Source: Prochlorococcus marinus CUG1433 (GTDB taxonomy: Bacteria > Cyanobacteriota > Cyanobacteriia > PCC-6307 > Cyanobiaceae). From it: a stretch of 64,000 nt of DNA. The stretch covers positions 806,001 through 870,000 of the forward strand of contig JAEPLN010000001.1 of assembly GCA_017644425.1 (NCBI GenBank), given 5' to 3'. Below the pieces are notes generated by a model, which worked only from the letters and a program-made list of their open reading frames with translations, searched no databases and was not told where the DNA came from. The translations under genes and the position numbers were made by a program. How positions within the stretch are numbered: position 1 is the first letter of the stretch; the number at the start of each line of letters is the position of its first letter. Below are positions 36,391-46,199 of this stretch, piece after piece.

Positions 36391-37320
36391 TTAATCATCA
36401 AATCTAGAACTGTTATCTCTAGGTTTTTTCTTGTTTGTTCCAACGTTATATCTACTATTTTGATTTTTTGAACTTGATCTAGTTGAAGAGCTTACTCTAC
36501 GAGTTTCACGTGGTTTTTTAGCTTGATAAGCATCTTTAAATGAAGCATCTTCTACTTGAGCTGTTGAAGTTTGCTGCCTAACAGGGGATCTATTAGGTTT
36601 CTTTCTTAATGGAGAAGAATCAGCAGAAGAAGAGATATTATCTTGTCTAGAAACTGTACGATTCATTCTGGGTCTTGACCCTGTTTTAACATCATCGCGA
36701 GATAAATTTCTTCTTTCACCAAAGTTATTTGTTTCTGGTTGTTTCCTATTTCTATCTTCAGAAGTCTGTCTTCTCCTTCTTATAGGCTCGTCATTTTCAA
36801 ACTGACTTATTTCCCTTGTAGATGGCCTACTTCTACTTGCTGCAGTAGAGGGTATGGCTCTTGAAACATTCCTCCTACGAGATCTCCCCTCCGTAAAGTC
36901 TTCTTCAAATTCATCTTCTTGAGGTTTAAATCTCCTAGATAATCTTTCAGATTCTTCAAACCTATCATAATCGTCATTAAATCGACCTCTAGAATTTCTT
37001 GGAACATCAGAAATAGGATCATCATCAAAATAAGATGACCTTCTAGCTTGATCAGTAGCAACTCCCCTCAATCGCACACTTTCATATGCGAAAAAAACTG
37101 TAGTTCCTGCTAATAAAAACTGACCAAACTGAAGGATAGGATCTAACCTCCAGCCTTGAAAAAATAATATTCCGCCGCACAAAAGTCCAATTGCTGCGAA
37201 GAAAACATCATAATCCCGCGCCAAGGCAGGCTTAAAAGACCTCAAAAAATAAAGGCCTCCTCCACATACCGCGAGAACTATACCAACAATACTGGCCCAA
37301 TTGAGACTAGCATTGACCAC
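36391..37320 (-). CDS. ycf66: Ycf66-family protein
   Basis: A 309-residue protein with an N-terminal membrane region of about three helices (SIVGIVLAVCGGGLYFLRS, DVFFAAIGLLCGGILFF, FGQFLLAGTTVFFAYESVRLRG), which is the Ycf66 core, followed by a long Arg/Ser/Asp/Asn-rich disordered tail. Ycf66 is conserved in cyanobacteria and some plastids and has no established function. It lies 78 bases downstream of psbX on the same strand, the classical cyanobacterial arrangement, which supports a thylakoid location. Confidence 0.85.
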   Translation of the reverse strand: MVNASLNWASIVGIVLAVCGGGLYFLRSFKPALARDYDVFFAAIGLLCGGILFFQGWRLDPILQFGQFLLAGTTVFFAYESVRLRGVATDQARRSSYFDDDPISDVPRNSRGRFNDDYDRFEESERLSRRFKPQEDEFEEDFTEGRSRRRNVSRAIPSTAASRSRPSTREISQFENDEPIRRRRQTSEDRNRKQPETNNFGERRNLSRDDVKTGSRPRMNRTVSRQDNISSSADSSPLRKKPNRSPVRQQTSTAQVEDASFKDAYQAKKPRETRRVSSSTRSSSKNQNSRYNVGTNKKKPRDNSSRFDD

Positions 37321-37398
37321 ATTCTTTCTCCAAAAATTTATTTTTAAAGGGATTATTTATGTCCCCTATATATAGTGTACTTAAAACTTTGACAAAGA

Positions 37399-37584
37399 CT
37401 AGCGTCTTCCAGTAGAAGTACGATCAAGGGAATCTTTCTGGCTGACAAAAATCAAAAATGCAGTGGCTGGAATAACGATAAGTAAGGCAGCAGCAATAAA
37501 ACTACCTATCATTCCCACTGCGGAATTATTTGCAACTTCAGCAGAAAAATCTGCGGCCAATAATAAACTTGAGATTTGAAACAC
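37399..37584 (-). CDS. psbX: Photosystem II reaction centre protein PsbX
   Basis: A small bitopic subunit of photosystem II of 61 residues with one transmembrane helix ([21 protein letters not shown]) and a C-terminal polar [10 protein letters not shown] typical of PsbX. It lies at the periphery near cytochrome b559 and affects QB-site function and plastoquinone exchange. Its neighbour ycf66 is downstream on the same strand. The N-terminal 20 residues extend beyond the shortest PsbX proteins, which is common in picocyanobacteria. Confidence 0.85.
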   Translation of the reverse strand: MFQISSLLLAADFSAEVANNSAVGMIGSFIAAALLIVIPATAFLIFVSQKDSLDRTSTGRR

Positions 37585-37665
37585 TTTTTAAATATTAAAT
37601 TCTCAATTTATAATACGAATTAAATACGTTTTAATGGGTTATTTATTAAGATGAATTAAATATTT

Positions 37666-37980
37666 GTGATTTCCTTGCTTGTAAACTCTCTTCAAATTTT
37701 AGATATTAGTTTAGGAATTTCTCTTTCATATCTAACTATAGTTTTTCTAATAAGATTAATACTTACTTGGTACCCAAAAATTGATTTAAGTAAAGGTTTA
37801 TGGTTATTAGTTTCAATACCATCCAGTTCTATTCTTAATTTAACAAGAAAACTAATTCCTCCTATTGGAGGCGTTGATGTTGGACCCGTAATTTGGATCG
37901 GATTTATAAGTTTTTTAAGAGAAATATTAGTTGGTCAGCAAGGGCTTATAAAACTTGCATTGCATACACATAGTTCATAG
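37666..37980 (+). CDS. YggT/Ycf19 family membrane protein
   Basis: A 104-residue protein with the YggT pattern: hydrophobic helix LSYLTIVFLIRLILTWYPKI, then a conserved loop and second helix SSILNLTRKLIPPIGGVDVGPVIWIGFISFLRE. The I-P-P-x-G-G-x-D motif is diagnostic. Members affect chlorophyll distribution, cell division or thylakoid organisation; the exact role here is unknown. The start is GTG at 37666. It is divergent from psbX with an 81-base gap. Confidence 0.82.
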   Translation: MISLLVNSLQILDISLGISLSYLTIVFLIRLILTWYPKIDLSKGLWLLVSIPSSSILNLTRKLIPPIGGVDVGPVIWIGFISFLREILVGQQGLIKLALHTHSS

Positions 37981-37998
37981 AGATTATTAAATTAATCT

Positions 37999-39348
37999 TT
38001 AGTAGTTTGGCAATAATTCTTCTTCTACATATTTAGTATGTATTTTACCTTCCTTAAATTTAGCCTTATTTAATAAGGTTAGATGAAAATTAATTGTCGT
38101 AGGAATACCAGTTACTGCGCATTCATTCAAGGCCCTATTCATACGTTTAATCGCAGTATTACGATCTTTTCCCCAGACTATTAGTTTACCTATTAATGAG
38201 TCATAGAAGGGAGGTATTTCATAACCCGTATAAACATGACTATCAACCCTAACGCCAGGGCCACCAGGAGGAAGCCACCCAGTTATTTTTCCAGGTGATG
38301 GTCGGAAATTATGAGAAGGATCTTCAGCATTAATTCTACATTCAATAGCATGACCGTTTAAATGGATATCATCCTGATTAAATTCCAAATTTGCTCCGCT
38401 TGCGATTCTAATTTGCTCAGCTATTAGATCAACGCCTGTAACCATTTCAGTAACAGGATGTTCAACTTGAATCCTAGTATTCATTTCCATGAAATAAAAA
38501 TTATTATCATCATCAACTAAAAATTCAACTGTTCCAGCTCCCTCGTAACCGATACTTTTCGCGGCAGCAATAGCTGCATTTCCCATTTTTTTTCTTAGTG
38601 CAGTATTGATAGCAGGGCTTGGAGACTCTTCCAATAATTTCTGATGTCTTCTTTGAACTGAACAATCTCGCTCTCCTAAATGAACGACATTACCCGACTT
38701 ATCTGCCAAAATTTGAATTTCTACATGTCTTGGCTTCTTTATGAATTTTTCCATATATAACCCATCATTACCAAAAGCTGCTTCTGCTTCACCCTGTGCT
38801 GCTTTAAACATTTTTTCAAGATTATCAGCATTTTCAACCAACCTCATACCTCTTCCACCTCCTCCAGCAGTTGCTTTGATAATTACCGGATAGCCAATAT
38901 CATCTGCTAGTTGATAAGCTTCATCAACATTAGATAACAAGCCTTTACTACCAGGTACTGTTGGAACTCCTACTGCTTCCATAGTTTCTTTAGCCGTAGA
39001 TTTATCTCCCATAGATCTAATAGCTTTTGGAGATGGACCAATGAAAACTATCCCGTGATCATTACACATCTCAGCAAATTTATCATTTTCAGCAAGAAAT
39101 CCATAACCTGGATGAATAGCATCAACACCTCTTGATGTAGCAGCAGCTAGAATATTGGGAATATTTAAATAACTCTTATTACTTAACGAGTCTCCAACAC
39201 AAACCGCTTCATCAGCAAGCTGAACGTGCAATGCTTTTTTATCTACGGTGCTAAAAACTGCAACTGTTGCAATACCTAGTTCTCTACAACTTCTAACAAT
39301 TCGTAAAGCAATTTCTCCACGATTAGCAATTAAAACTTTTTCAACCAT
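37999..39348 (-). CDS. accC: Acetyl-CoA carboxylase, biotin carboxylase subunit
   Basis: ATP-dependent carboxylation of biotin on AccB, the first half of the committed step in fatty-acid synthesis. The protein has 449 residues, the usual length. The N-terminal domain starts [23 protein letters not shown], with [10 protein letters not shown], the glycine-rich ATP lid [14 protein letters not shown] (near 160) and catalytic [17 protein letters not shown] (near 288). The gene is single and not adjacent to accB here. Confidence 0.95.
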   Translation of the reverse strand: MVEKVLIANRGEIALRIVRSCRELGIATVAVFSTVDKKALHVQLADEAVCVGDSLSNKSYLNIPNILAAATSRGVDAIHPGYGFLAENDKFAEMCNDHGIVFIGPSPKAIRSMGDKSTAKETMEAVGVPTVPGSKGLLSNVDEAYQLADDIGYPVIIKATAGGGGRGMRLVENADNLEKMFKAAQGEAEAAFGNDGLYMEKFIKKPRHVEIQILADKSGNVVHLGERDCSVQRRHQKLLEESPSPAINTALRKKMGNAAIAAAKSIGYEGAGTVEFLVDDDNNFYFMEMNTRIQVEHPVTEMVTGVDLIAEQIRIASGANLEFNQDDIHLNGHAIECRINAEDPSHNFRPSPGKITGWLPPGGPGVRVDSHVYTGYEIPPFYDSLIGKLIVWGKDRNTAIKRMNRALNECAVTGIPTTINFHLTLLNKAKFKEGKIHTKYVEEELLPNY

Positions 39349-39609
39349 TATGAAAATAAAATTGAAGAAATGAAAATGACTTAAAATAAAAAATTCTTTG
39401 CCAAAGTACTTAACAAAATTTTTTTAGTGATCAAAGGACATTTTTTACAATACAACCTAGAACGTTATATATGTATAAATATTTGTTTTATGCAATAGAA
39501 AAACAACCTATTTTATTCAAAAATTATCTTGAGAGCTGCATAATTATTTCAGTCAATAATGTATTATGTCTTTAAGGTTTAGGTGCCCTCTGGTGCTTGA
39601 AAATCCTTT

Positions 39610-39691
39610 GCGGACGTGGCGGAATTGGTAGACGCGCACGTCTAAGGAGCGTGTGGCTTAGGCCTTGCGAGTTCAAGTCTCGCCGTCCGCA
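39610..39691 (+). tRNA. tRNA-Leu (anticodon AAG)
   Basis: A complete class II cloverleaf of 82 bases. The acceptor stem GCGGACG pairs with CGTCCGC and the discriminator is A. The D arm is GCGG-AATTGGTAGA-CGC. The anticodon stem CACGT/GCGTG encloses the seven-base loop CTAAGGA at 39642-39648, so positions 34-36 (39644-39646) read AAG. A 13-base variable arm and a T arm with stem GCGAG/CTCGC and loop TTCAAGT follow. The long variable arm and A73 fit leucine. CCA is not encoded. The tRNA lies 26 bases upstream of the LpxB-like gene. Confidence 0.93.
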
Positions 39692-39716
39692 TTTAATGTA
39701 TTCCGGTTGAACTGCA

Positions 39717-40982
39717 ATGAAAAAAAAATCAGTTGCAGTAGTTATAGTTTCTAATGGTCCTGGTGAATTAGCTACATGGGTAAATCCTGTTGTGGATGAG
39801 CTTAACAAAATAAATAAATCACTTTGTGATAACGATAAACTCGATTTCTCTCTAAGGTTAGTCCTTGTTCCTTGCCCAAATGCCACTGGTAAAGAATATT
39901 TAGTTGCAAATTCATGGAATAAATTCGAATTAATTACAAAATCCAAAAGTTTTTGGAAATTATTAATAAAGCCACATTCTTTTGCTGATTGGCCAAAAAA
40001 AGGGATAGTTATTTTCCTTGGTGGGGATCAATTTTGGAGCATTTTATTAGCTAAAAGATTTGGTTATTTAAATATCACATATGCTGAATGGGTTTCACGA
40101 TGGCCTAAATGGACCAATGAAATTGCTGCTATGAATGTAAAAGTAAAAGAGTTAATACCTAAAAGATATAAATATAAATGTAAAGTAATTGGCGATTTGA
40201 TGGCAGATATCAAACTTAATAGTGAAATATCACTAAGAAATAAAGAAAAACACTACATTGCATTATTGCCTGGTTCTAAGAAAGCAAAGCTTTCTATTGG
40301 AATTCCTTTCTTCTTAGAAGTTGCAGATCATATCGCTAAAGAAAATCAAAATATAAATTTTATAATCCCCATTGCACCAACTACTGATAAAAGGGAATAT
40401 TTATTTTTTCAAAGCAACAAAAATCCAATTGCTAAATATTACTCATCAAAAATCAAAACAATTAAAAACTTCAAAGACTCTAGTTTTGATTATGTAATTG
40501 AAACATCAAAAAAAACAAAGATTTATCTCATCAAGAAACATCCTTGCTATGAAATATTAAAAGAATGTGATCTTGCAATTACAACTGTAGGAGCAAATAC
40601 TGCAGAATTAGCCGCCATTAGTCTTCCAATGTTAGTTGTTCTGCCAACTCAACACTTAAATATGATGAACGCTTGGGATGGTATTTTTGGAGTAATTGGA
40701 AAAATTTCATTCGTAAATAGATTCCTAACTTTTATAATTAAAAATTTCTATTTTAAAAAAAAGAAGTTTTTTGCTTGGCCAAATATTAAAGCTAAAAGAA
40801 TGATTGTCCCTGAAAGGATCGGTAATATTTCGACAATAAAAATTGCAAGAGAAGTATTATTTCTTATTAAAAATAGAGATCAATTAAAAAGTATTAAGGA
40901 TAATCTAAACAAAGAAAGAGGCGATAAAGGTGCAGCAAAAAAACTTGCTTCCATAATTGTTAATTCAATAAAAAAACTTTAA
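39717..40982 (+). CDS. LpxB-related glycosyltransferase (lipid-A-disaccharide-synthase-like)
   Basis: A 421-residue protein resembling the cyanobacterial group related to LpxB (TIGR03492-like). The N-terminus VVIVSNGPGELATWVNPVVDEL has the LpxB-like glycine loop. ITYAEWVSRWPKW, IALLPGSKKAKLSIGIPFFLE and the acceptor region CDLAITTVGANTAELAAISLPMLVVLPTQ belong to the GT-B nucleotide-sugar domain. The true LpxB of lipid A synthesis is usually a separate gene, so I do not give the symbol. The product may be an outer-membrane or other glycolipid. Confidence 0.75.
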   Translation: MKKKSVAVVIVSNGPGELATWVNPVVDELNKINKSLCDNDKLDFSLRLVLVPCPNATGKEYLVANSWNKFELITKSKSFWKLLIKPHSFADWPKKGIVIFLGGDQFWSILLAKRFGYLNITYAEWVSRWPKWTNEIAAMNVKVKELIPKRYKYKCKVIGDLMADIKLNSEISLRNKEKHYIALLPGSKKAKLSIGIPFFLEVADHIAKENQNINFIIPIAPTTDKREYLFFQSNKNPIAKYYSSKIKTIKNFKDSSFDYVIETSKKTKIYLIKKHPCYEILKECDLAITTVGANTAELAAISLPMLVVLPTQHLNMMNAWDGIFGVIGKISFVNRFLTFIIKNFYFKKKKFFAWPNIKAKRMIVPERIGNISTIKIAREVLFLIKNRDQLKSIKDNLNKERGDKGAAKKLASIIVNSIKKL

Positions 40983-40985
40983 CAA

Positions 40986-42041
40986 TTACCAGGGATCATC
41001 AATTTCAAACTTTTCTGATTTTTTATTATCTTGAACTAAATTTTGTTCGTTTAGTGGTTCAATATCTAAAGTTTCAGTTGCATTTTGAATTGGTCTTTTC
41101 GAAGCTAAATTAGTAGTTGATTGTTTTTTTTGCTTTAAATCAATATTGTTTTTTTCATCTATTTGATTAACAGTATTTTGATTCTGAATCTGATCAGAAT
41201 CATCATTATCCATGTATAGCTTTTTTCTATTATTTATTGCTTCTTCAGAACCATTTATTTCAACATATTCAAGTTCATCTTCATAATCATCTTCATAATC
41301 ATCTTCATAATCATCTTGTTCAACAACTTCTTCATATTCCTGGACCAAATTGTTTTGCTGTTCTGATTCAGAACCTGAAAGTAACTGATTCTCAACAGGT
41401 ACAAGATTTGATGAGTATCCATTAACTTCCCTTTCATCCCATGAAGAACCCCCGACTCCAAGTTTCTCAAGAAGTCCACTACTTAGTTGCTTCAATTTCT
41501 CTTCCGCACCTTCATAGACAATAATCCTATCGGTACCACTACTTACAATTTCCTCAACAGGTATTTCCCAAGTACTTAAAACTCCCTCGCCTAAAAGCGG
41601 AACACCAACAGCACCCATAACAAGAGATATCAAATCCCCAGTCTCAATATCAAAAGAAAAGCCAAGAACTCTTCCCAGAAGTTGTCCAGATTCTGTAATC
41701 ACTTGACAATTAATTACCTTCCCATACCTTTCTGGAGAAAAACTTTCACTCAAAGAATCTAGGGAGTCAACTAATATAACATCTCCAACTTGCTTTATAC
41801 TTTCTAAAGGCATCCATTTTGGCAAACCTGGTAAAAATCTTGTAAGTGGATTATCTCTTAGTCCCAAAGCCACAACCTCTCTTCTATCAATATCAACAAC
41901 GACTTCGCCAACTACGCCTAGCCTCCTTCCAGTATCAGTAGTTATCACTTGTGTTCCCATTAATTCTGACCTTAACCATAAACGTTCACTAGGAATCGAG
42001 TTAGGGAGATTCTTATTAGCAGATGTGTTAGACAAGCTCAT
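40986..42041 (-). CDS. PRC-barrel domain protein with acidic repeat-containing tail
   Basis: A 351-residue protein with two PRC-barrel-like domains at about 25-85 (ELMGTQVITTDTGRRLGVVG) and 103-175 (VITESGQLLGRVLGFSFDIETG). An acidic region with the 12-base repeat product (DDYE repeats) and a Gln/Asn/Lys-rich tail follow. PRC-barrels occur in photosynthetic reaction centre H subunits and in RNA-processing proteins such as RimM; the role here is unknown. It follows smc on the same strand after 45 bases, so a link to chromosome organisation is possible but unproven. Confidence 0.7.
   Translation of the reverse strand: MSLSNTSANKNLPNSIPSERLWLRSELMGTQVITTDTGRRLGVVGEVVVDIDRREVVALGLRDNPLTRFLPGLPKWMPLESIKQVGDVILVDSLDSLSESFSPERYGKVINCQVITESGQLLGRVLGFSFDIETGDLISLVMGAVGVPLLGEGVLSTWEIPVEEIVSSGTDRIIVYEGAEEKLKQLSSGLLEKLGVGGSSWDEREVNGYSSNLVPVENQLLSGSESEQQNNLVQEYEEVVEQDDYEDDYEDDYEDELEYVEINGSEEAINNRKKLYMDNDDSDQIQNQNTVNQIDEKNNIDLKQKKQSTTNLASKRPIQNATETLDIEPLNEQNLVQDNKKSEKFEIDDPW
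41275..41310. repeat. Three perfect 12-bp tandem repeats inside the PRC-barrel gene
   Basis: The unit TCATCTTCATAA occurs three times exactly (41275-41286, 41287-41298, 41299-41310), followed by a partial fourth copy. On the coding strand it encodes the acidic repeat DDYE. The unit length is a multiple of three, so slippage would change the number of DDYE repeats without breaking the frame. Confidence 0.85.
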
Positions 42042-42086
42042 AAATTTCTTTTTATCATTCTGACGTATAAATTCAAAAAAGGGTGT

Positions 42087-45000
42087 TTATGCAGCATTTG
42101 GTAACCCAATAACTTGAGTATTAGCACCTCTTGCTTGCGCAACCCCAATTGTACGTTCAGATGCACTAATCATAGGCCTTCTATGACTTACGACTATAAA
42201 TTGAGCATTTGATGACTGATTTGATATTAGTTTTGACAACCTTTCAACATTAATACCATCTAAAAAACTATCAACCTCGTCTAAGGCATAAAAAGGTGAA
42301 GGCTTATACTTTTGCAAAGCAAATAAAAAACTTAAAGCAGTTAAAGATTTTTCACCACCTGACATAGACGCTAATCTTCTGACATTTTTCCCCTTGGGAT
42401 GAGCCACTAAAGTTAATCCTCCTTCTAAAGGAGAATTAGGATTTTCAAGTTGAAGAAATCCATCTCCATCAGATAAATTTGCAAAAATTTCTCTAAAATG
42501 TCTATCAACTTCTGTAAATGCTTGCATAAAAGCTTCTTGACGCATGGTAGATACAGTTTCTATTCTCAGCAATAATTCAGATCTTTCATTAGATAGAATT
42601 TCTAATTTTTCTCGCAAACCATTTAATCTCTCAATTAATTCTTCTAGTTCATCAAGAGCCAACATATTGACAGGTTCTAAGCTTTCTAGTTTTTCATTTA
42701 TAATCGAAATTTCTGATTGCAAAGATTCAAGACTCTTCCCTTCATATTCTCCAAACTCCGGGGAAGGATTAGGTAGATCTTTTTTATAATTTTCTAATTT
42801 TATTTTCTCGCTCCTCATCTCTTCTTTAAGGGAATGCATATCCCTTTCAAGATATTCAAGCTTTAACAGATAGTTATTATATTCTTGCCTTTTATTTGAA
42901 ATTGAAGAGTTTAATTCATCTCTTTTCCTTCGCAATAAACCTAAATTCTTCTCGAGAGAATTTTTTTGATTATCGAGATCTGAAAGCTCTTTTTTAAATT
43001 GATCTCTTTTTTCTATCCATTCACTATGAGCAATTGAGAGTTGTTTAATAGATTCCTGCAAGTTTTTTTCTTGTAGTAAAGTAATCTTTAATGAATTATT
43101 GATACGCTCTTTATTTAAAGCAAATTGATTCTTTTTATCTAGTAATGTATTTCTCTCTTTAATAAGTAATTCAAGTTTTTTATCAAGATTATTAAAATCG
43201 TCATTAAAAGCTATTAATGATGATTTTTGATTTTTTTCATAATTTGCCTTTTGAATGGTTTGTAGTTGATCAAACTTATCGTGATAAGGCTTCAATTGAT
43301 TTTTTAAATGACCTAACTCGTTAACTAATAAATTATTAATAGTATCAAGTTTATTTAATCTTGATTTACAATCCTCAATTCTTTGCGAGACAGCCTTGAG
43401 AGAATCTTGATTTACTTCAATTTCTTTATTAAATGAGGCACAATCCTCAATTATTTGACTGCGTTTAGAATTTAATATACCAAGTCTATTATTTTTTAGT
43501 ATCAAATCATTATTTGACTCTTTTAAAGCTTCTTCAATAACTAATAATCTTTCTTTTATAGGACTGGAATCATCAATATCATTATTAATTCCAAACCTAT
43601 AAGCCAAATCTTTATTTAACTTACTGCCTCCTGTAATAGCACCACTTGCCTCTAATAATTCACCACTTAAGGTAACCAACCTATTTTTTTGTGTAGATAA
43701 CCTAGCTGAGGATAAGTCTGAAAAAACCAAAGTATCTCCAAAAACATATCGAAAAACATCTGAATAAACTTCATCAAAAGTGATTAGATTTATAGCTTTA
43801 TCAATAAATCCAGTCTCCCTGTTATTTTCAAATCTTGAAATTGCATAATTCTTTTTTTGACTTTTAATTCTATTTAAAGGTAAAAAAGTTAATCTTCCCG
43901 CTTTCTTCTTTTTAAGAATTTCAATTGCTTTTGCAGCAATATGATCATTATCAACAACAATTTGTCCTAACCTATTTCCAGCAGCAATTTCTAATGCATA
44001 TCTATTTTTCTCACTGACCTCTCCAAGTTGAGCTACATAACCATGTATACCCTCTAACCCTGCCTCTAAGAGAATTCTGAGAGCATATGAACCTCTAGAT
44101 TCGTTTAAAGCTTCCTTCCTGCTTTCGAATCTAGATAAATCCTTTTCAAGCCTTAATTGCTCGTTATTTAGCCTTGATTTAGTTTTAATTAATAAATCGA
44201 TTTCATTTTTTAAAGAATTAATTTCTGCGCTATTACTTGCCAAGTTTTTATTCTTTGTATCGGATGTCTCCTTTTTTCTTTGATTTAACTGAAAAAGTTT
44301 CTGCTTTTCTAAGTCTAAGGATTCAATCTGTGACAATATCTCATCTTTTTGAATATTATTTTGAATAGTTTCTTCTTCAATTTTCCTTTTTTTTATTTCC
44401 AAAGGATTAATATGATTTTTTATACTTTCAAGCTCAGTATTTAATTTGATACTTTGTTTTGAGAATTCTCCAGATTCTCCAGCCGCATCAGAAAGTTTTT
44501 TTCTGGATAGTTTGTGTTTTAAAGTGAGATCATCAATTTGCAAGTTCAATTGATTTAAAAAATTATCATCGAAATTTTCTTGTCTCATCTTTTCTGACTC
44601 GATATTCCTCTTAGAAATTGCAATTTCATCTCTCTGTTTTTGTAATTTAATACCTTCTTCTTTGTTCAGACTTGATATCCTATCAAGTTCTCTCAAGCTA
44701 GAGTTAATACTTCCAATATCAGAATTAACTTTTATCAATTTATCCTCTCCTTTCTCCTTAAGCTCATCAACAAGTATTTTCAAAGCATCTTCTAAAACTG
44801 ATATTTCTTTACTAATAGATTCTTTTTGTTTATTAAATAAGATTTTATTTTTTTCAATTTCACTTTCTTTTTTTTCTATAGATTCAACATGCTTAACTTG
44901 TTCTTCAAAAATAAGAACTTTCTCTAATTCTATTATTTGCAATAGTTTTGCCTTTAACTCTTTATATCGCTTTGCTTTTTCACATTCTTTTTCAAGCTTA

Positions 45001-45677
45001 TTTTTACTAGATTGTAATTCATTTTCTAAAATTTCACATCTTTCTTGTCTTTCAAAAACGTCATTTAATTTCGCATTAGTTTGTTCTATTCTTGTATCAA
45101 AAAGTGCGACTCCTGCTAATTCATCAATAAGATTTCTCCTCTCCTTATTATTCATTGATACTATTCTTGTTACATCACCCTGCATAACAACATTGCTGCC
45201 CTCAGGATCAACACTAATATCTCTTAATATTCTCTGTATTTGTTGCAAGGTACATTGTTTTCCATCAGAAGTATAAGTAGAAGCATAAGAACCACCTGGC
45301 ATAAGCCTTAATTTTCTAGAAACTACCCATTCTTTTTGACCTTTATTAAGGGCAATTTCTTCTTCTTCTAGTTCCAAAGGCGGAAGGTCCTCTCTGGGAG
45401 ACCAATCTTGAATATTAAATTTTACTGATACAGATGTTTCTGATGACTTACCCTCTTTAACTTTGGAGTTATTTATTAGATCTGGTAATCTTTCAGCCCT
45501 CATCCCTCTACTATTAGCTAGACCTAAACAGAATAAAATTCCATCTAAAATATTACTTTTCCCAGAACCGTTCGGGCCTGTAACCACTGTGAAACCCTCT
45601 TCAAGAGGAATTTTTACATTTCCCCCAAAAGATTTAAAATTTTCAAACTCGACCTGATTGATATGTACCAATCTCAA
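42087..45677 (-). CDS. smc: Chromosome segregation protein SMC
   Basis: A 1196-residue condensin subunit with an N-terminal ATPase half, long coiled coils (about 175-505 and 680-1020), a hinge near 520-640, and a C-terminal ATPase half. Walker A is GPNGSGKSNILDGI near 34. The C-terminal signature is SMSGGEKSLTALSFLFALQ and Walker B is FYALDEVDSFLDG. It compacts and segregates the chromosome together with ScpA/ScpB, which are not in the window. The PRC-barrel gene follows on the same strand. Confidence 0.95.
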   Translation of the reverse strand: MRLVHINQVEFENFKSFGGNVKIPLEEGFTVVTGPNGSGKSNILDGILFCLGLANSRGMRAERLPDLINNSKVKEGKSSETSVSVKFNIQDWSPREDLPPLELEEEEIALNKGQKEWVVSRKLRLMPGGSYASTYTSDGKQCTLQQIQRILRDISVDPEGSNVVMQGDVTRIVSMNNKERRNLIDELAGVALFDTRIEQTNAKLNDVFERQERCEILENELQSSKNKLEKECEKAKRYKELKAKLLQIIELEKVLIFEEQVKHVESIEKKESEIEKNKILFNKQKESISKEISVLEDALKILVDELKEKGEDKLIKVNSDIGSINSSLRELDRISSLNKEEGIKLQKQRDEIAISKRNIESEKMRQENFDDNFLNQLNLQIDDLTLKHKLSRKKLSDAAGESGEFSKQSIKLNTELESIKNHINPLEIKKRKIEEETIQNNIQKDEILSQIESLDLEKQKLFQLNQRKKETSDTKNKNLASNSAEINSLKNEIDLLIKTKSRLNNEQLRLEKDLSRFESRKEALNESRGSYALRILLEAGLEGIHGYVAQLGEVSEKNRYALEIAAGNRLGQIVVDNDHIAAKAIEILKKKKAGRLTFLPLNRIKSQKKNYAISRFENNRETGFIDKAINLITFDEVYSDVFRYVFGDTLVFSDLSSARLSTQKNRLVTLSGELLEASGAITGGSKLNKDLAYRFGINNDIDDSSPIKERLLVIEEALKESNNDLILKNNRLGILNSKRSQIIEDCASFNKEIEVNQDSLKAVSQRIEDCKSRLNKLDTINNLLVNELGHLKNQLKPYHDKFDQLQTIQKANYEKNQKSSLIAFNDDFNNLDKKLELLIKERNTLLDKKNQFALNKERINNSLKITLLQEKNLQESIKQLSIAHSEWIEKRDQFKKELSDLDNQKNSLEKNLGLLRRKRDELNSSISNKRQEYNNYLLKLEYLERDMHSLKEEMRSEKIKLENYKKDLPNPSPEFGEYEGKSLESLQSEISIINEKLESLEPVNMLALDELEELIERLNGLREKLEILSNERSELLLRIETVSTMRQEAFMQAFTEVDRHFREIFANLSDGDGFLQLENPNSPLEGGLTLVAHPKGKNVRRLASMSGGEKSLTALSFLFALQKYKPSPFYALDEVDSFLDGINVERLSKLISNQSSNAQFIVVSHRRPMISASERTIGVAQARGANTQVIGLPNAA

Positions 45678-45753
45678 GTCTCAATAGCTAAATAAGAATA
45701 ACTAATTTGCAAAAATTCTCAATAGAAATATTACGTTTATTTATAAATGAATA

Positions 45754-46116
45754 TTAATAATTTTTGCTCAATCTACAAGAATTAGCCGAAATTTCAAACA
45801 AGCCAGAAAGAAGTTCACCATCCAAAATGAATCGATAATTTTCAGAGTACAAGTCTGTAGAAACGTTTTTAAATATTCCATGATCAATTCTTTTTACAAA
45901 ACCTCTATTATCAGAAAGTTCATGTTCTATCCTGGATAACCATATAAGCCTATGATTTGGCTGCTTAGAAATTTCTATAGAATCTTGATTTAATAGAGGT
46001 AGTTTTAAAAATTTCCAAGTTAAACAATCTATTCCATTTTCAACAAGAAAATCATAATGAATATCTTTAGAATTAGCATTATAAACTTCATGTTCCAGCA
46101 AAACCCATTTATCCAT
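45754..46116 (-). CDS. LigD 3'-phosphoesterase-like small protein
   Basis: A 120-residue protein. The pattern LEHEVYNANSKDIHYDFLVE, then WKFLKLPLLN, RLIWLSRIEHELSDNRGFVKRIDHG and FILDGELLSGLFEIS matches the phosphoesterase domain of bacterial LigD: H...HYDFxxE, then a His/Asp-containing turn and a βGxLxGxFxL ending. The catalytic His and HYD pair are retained, but the typical Arg after HYDF is replaced. In LigD the domain trims 3'-phosphate or ribonucleotide ends during DNA repair. Here it stands alone with no ligase beside it, so the activity is only inferred. Confidence 0.5.
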   Translation of the reverse strand: MDKWVLLEHEVYNANSKDIHYDFLVENGIDCLTWKFLKLPLLNQDSIEISKQPNHRLIWLSRIEHELSDNRGFVKRIDHGIFKNVSTDLYSENYRFILDGELLSGLFEISANSCRLSKNY

Positions 46117-46199
46117 TATTTAGTTGATAAATAAATTAAATCTTTTTGCAAAACAAAGTTTAGATAAAGATATTTTTTCTTAAAGATGGTCCCTTTTAT

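Noticed and set aside
39572-39946. Minus-strand frame of 124 codons
   Set aside because: It runs through the tRNA-Leu gene and antisense to the LpxB-like gene; no ribosome-binding site and no recognisable protein.
41237-41425. His/Asn/Leu-repeat ORF on the plus strand
   Set aside because: It is the complement of the DDYE-encoding tandem repeat in the PRC-barrel gene.
44662-45276. 204-codon frame on the plus strand
   Set aside because: It is antisense to the smc coiled coil; the composition (Ser/Leu/Phe-rich) is the usual mirror of Lys/Glu-rich helices.
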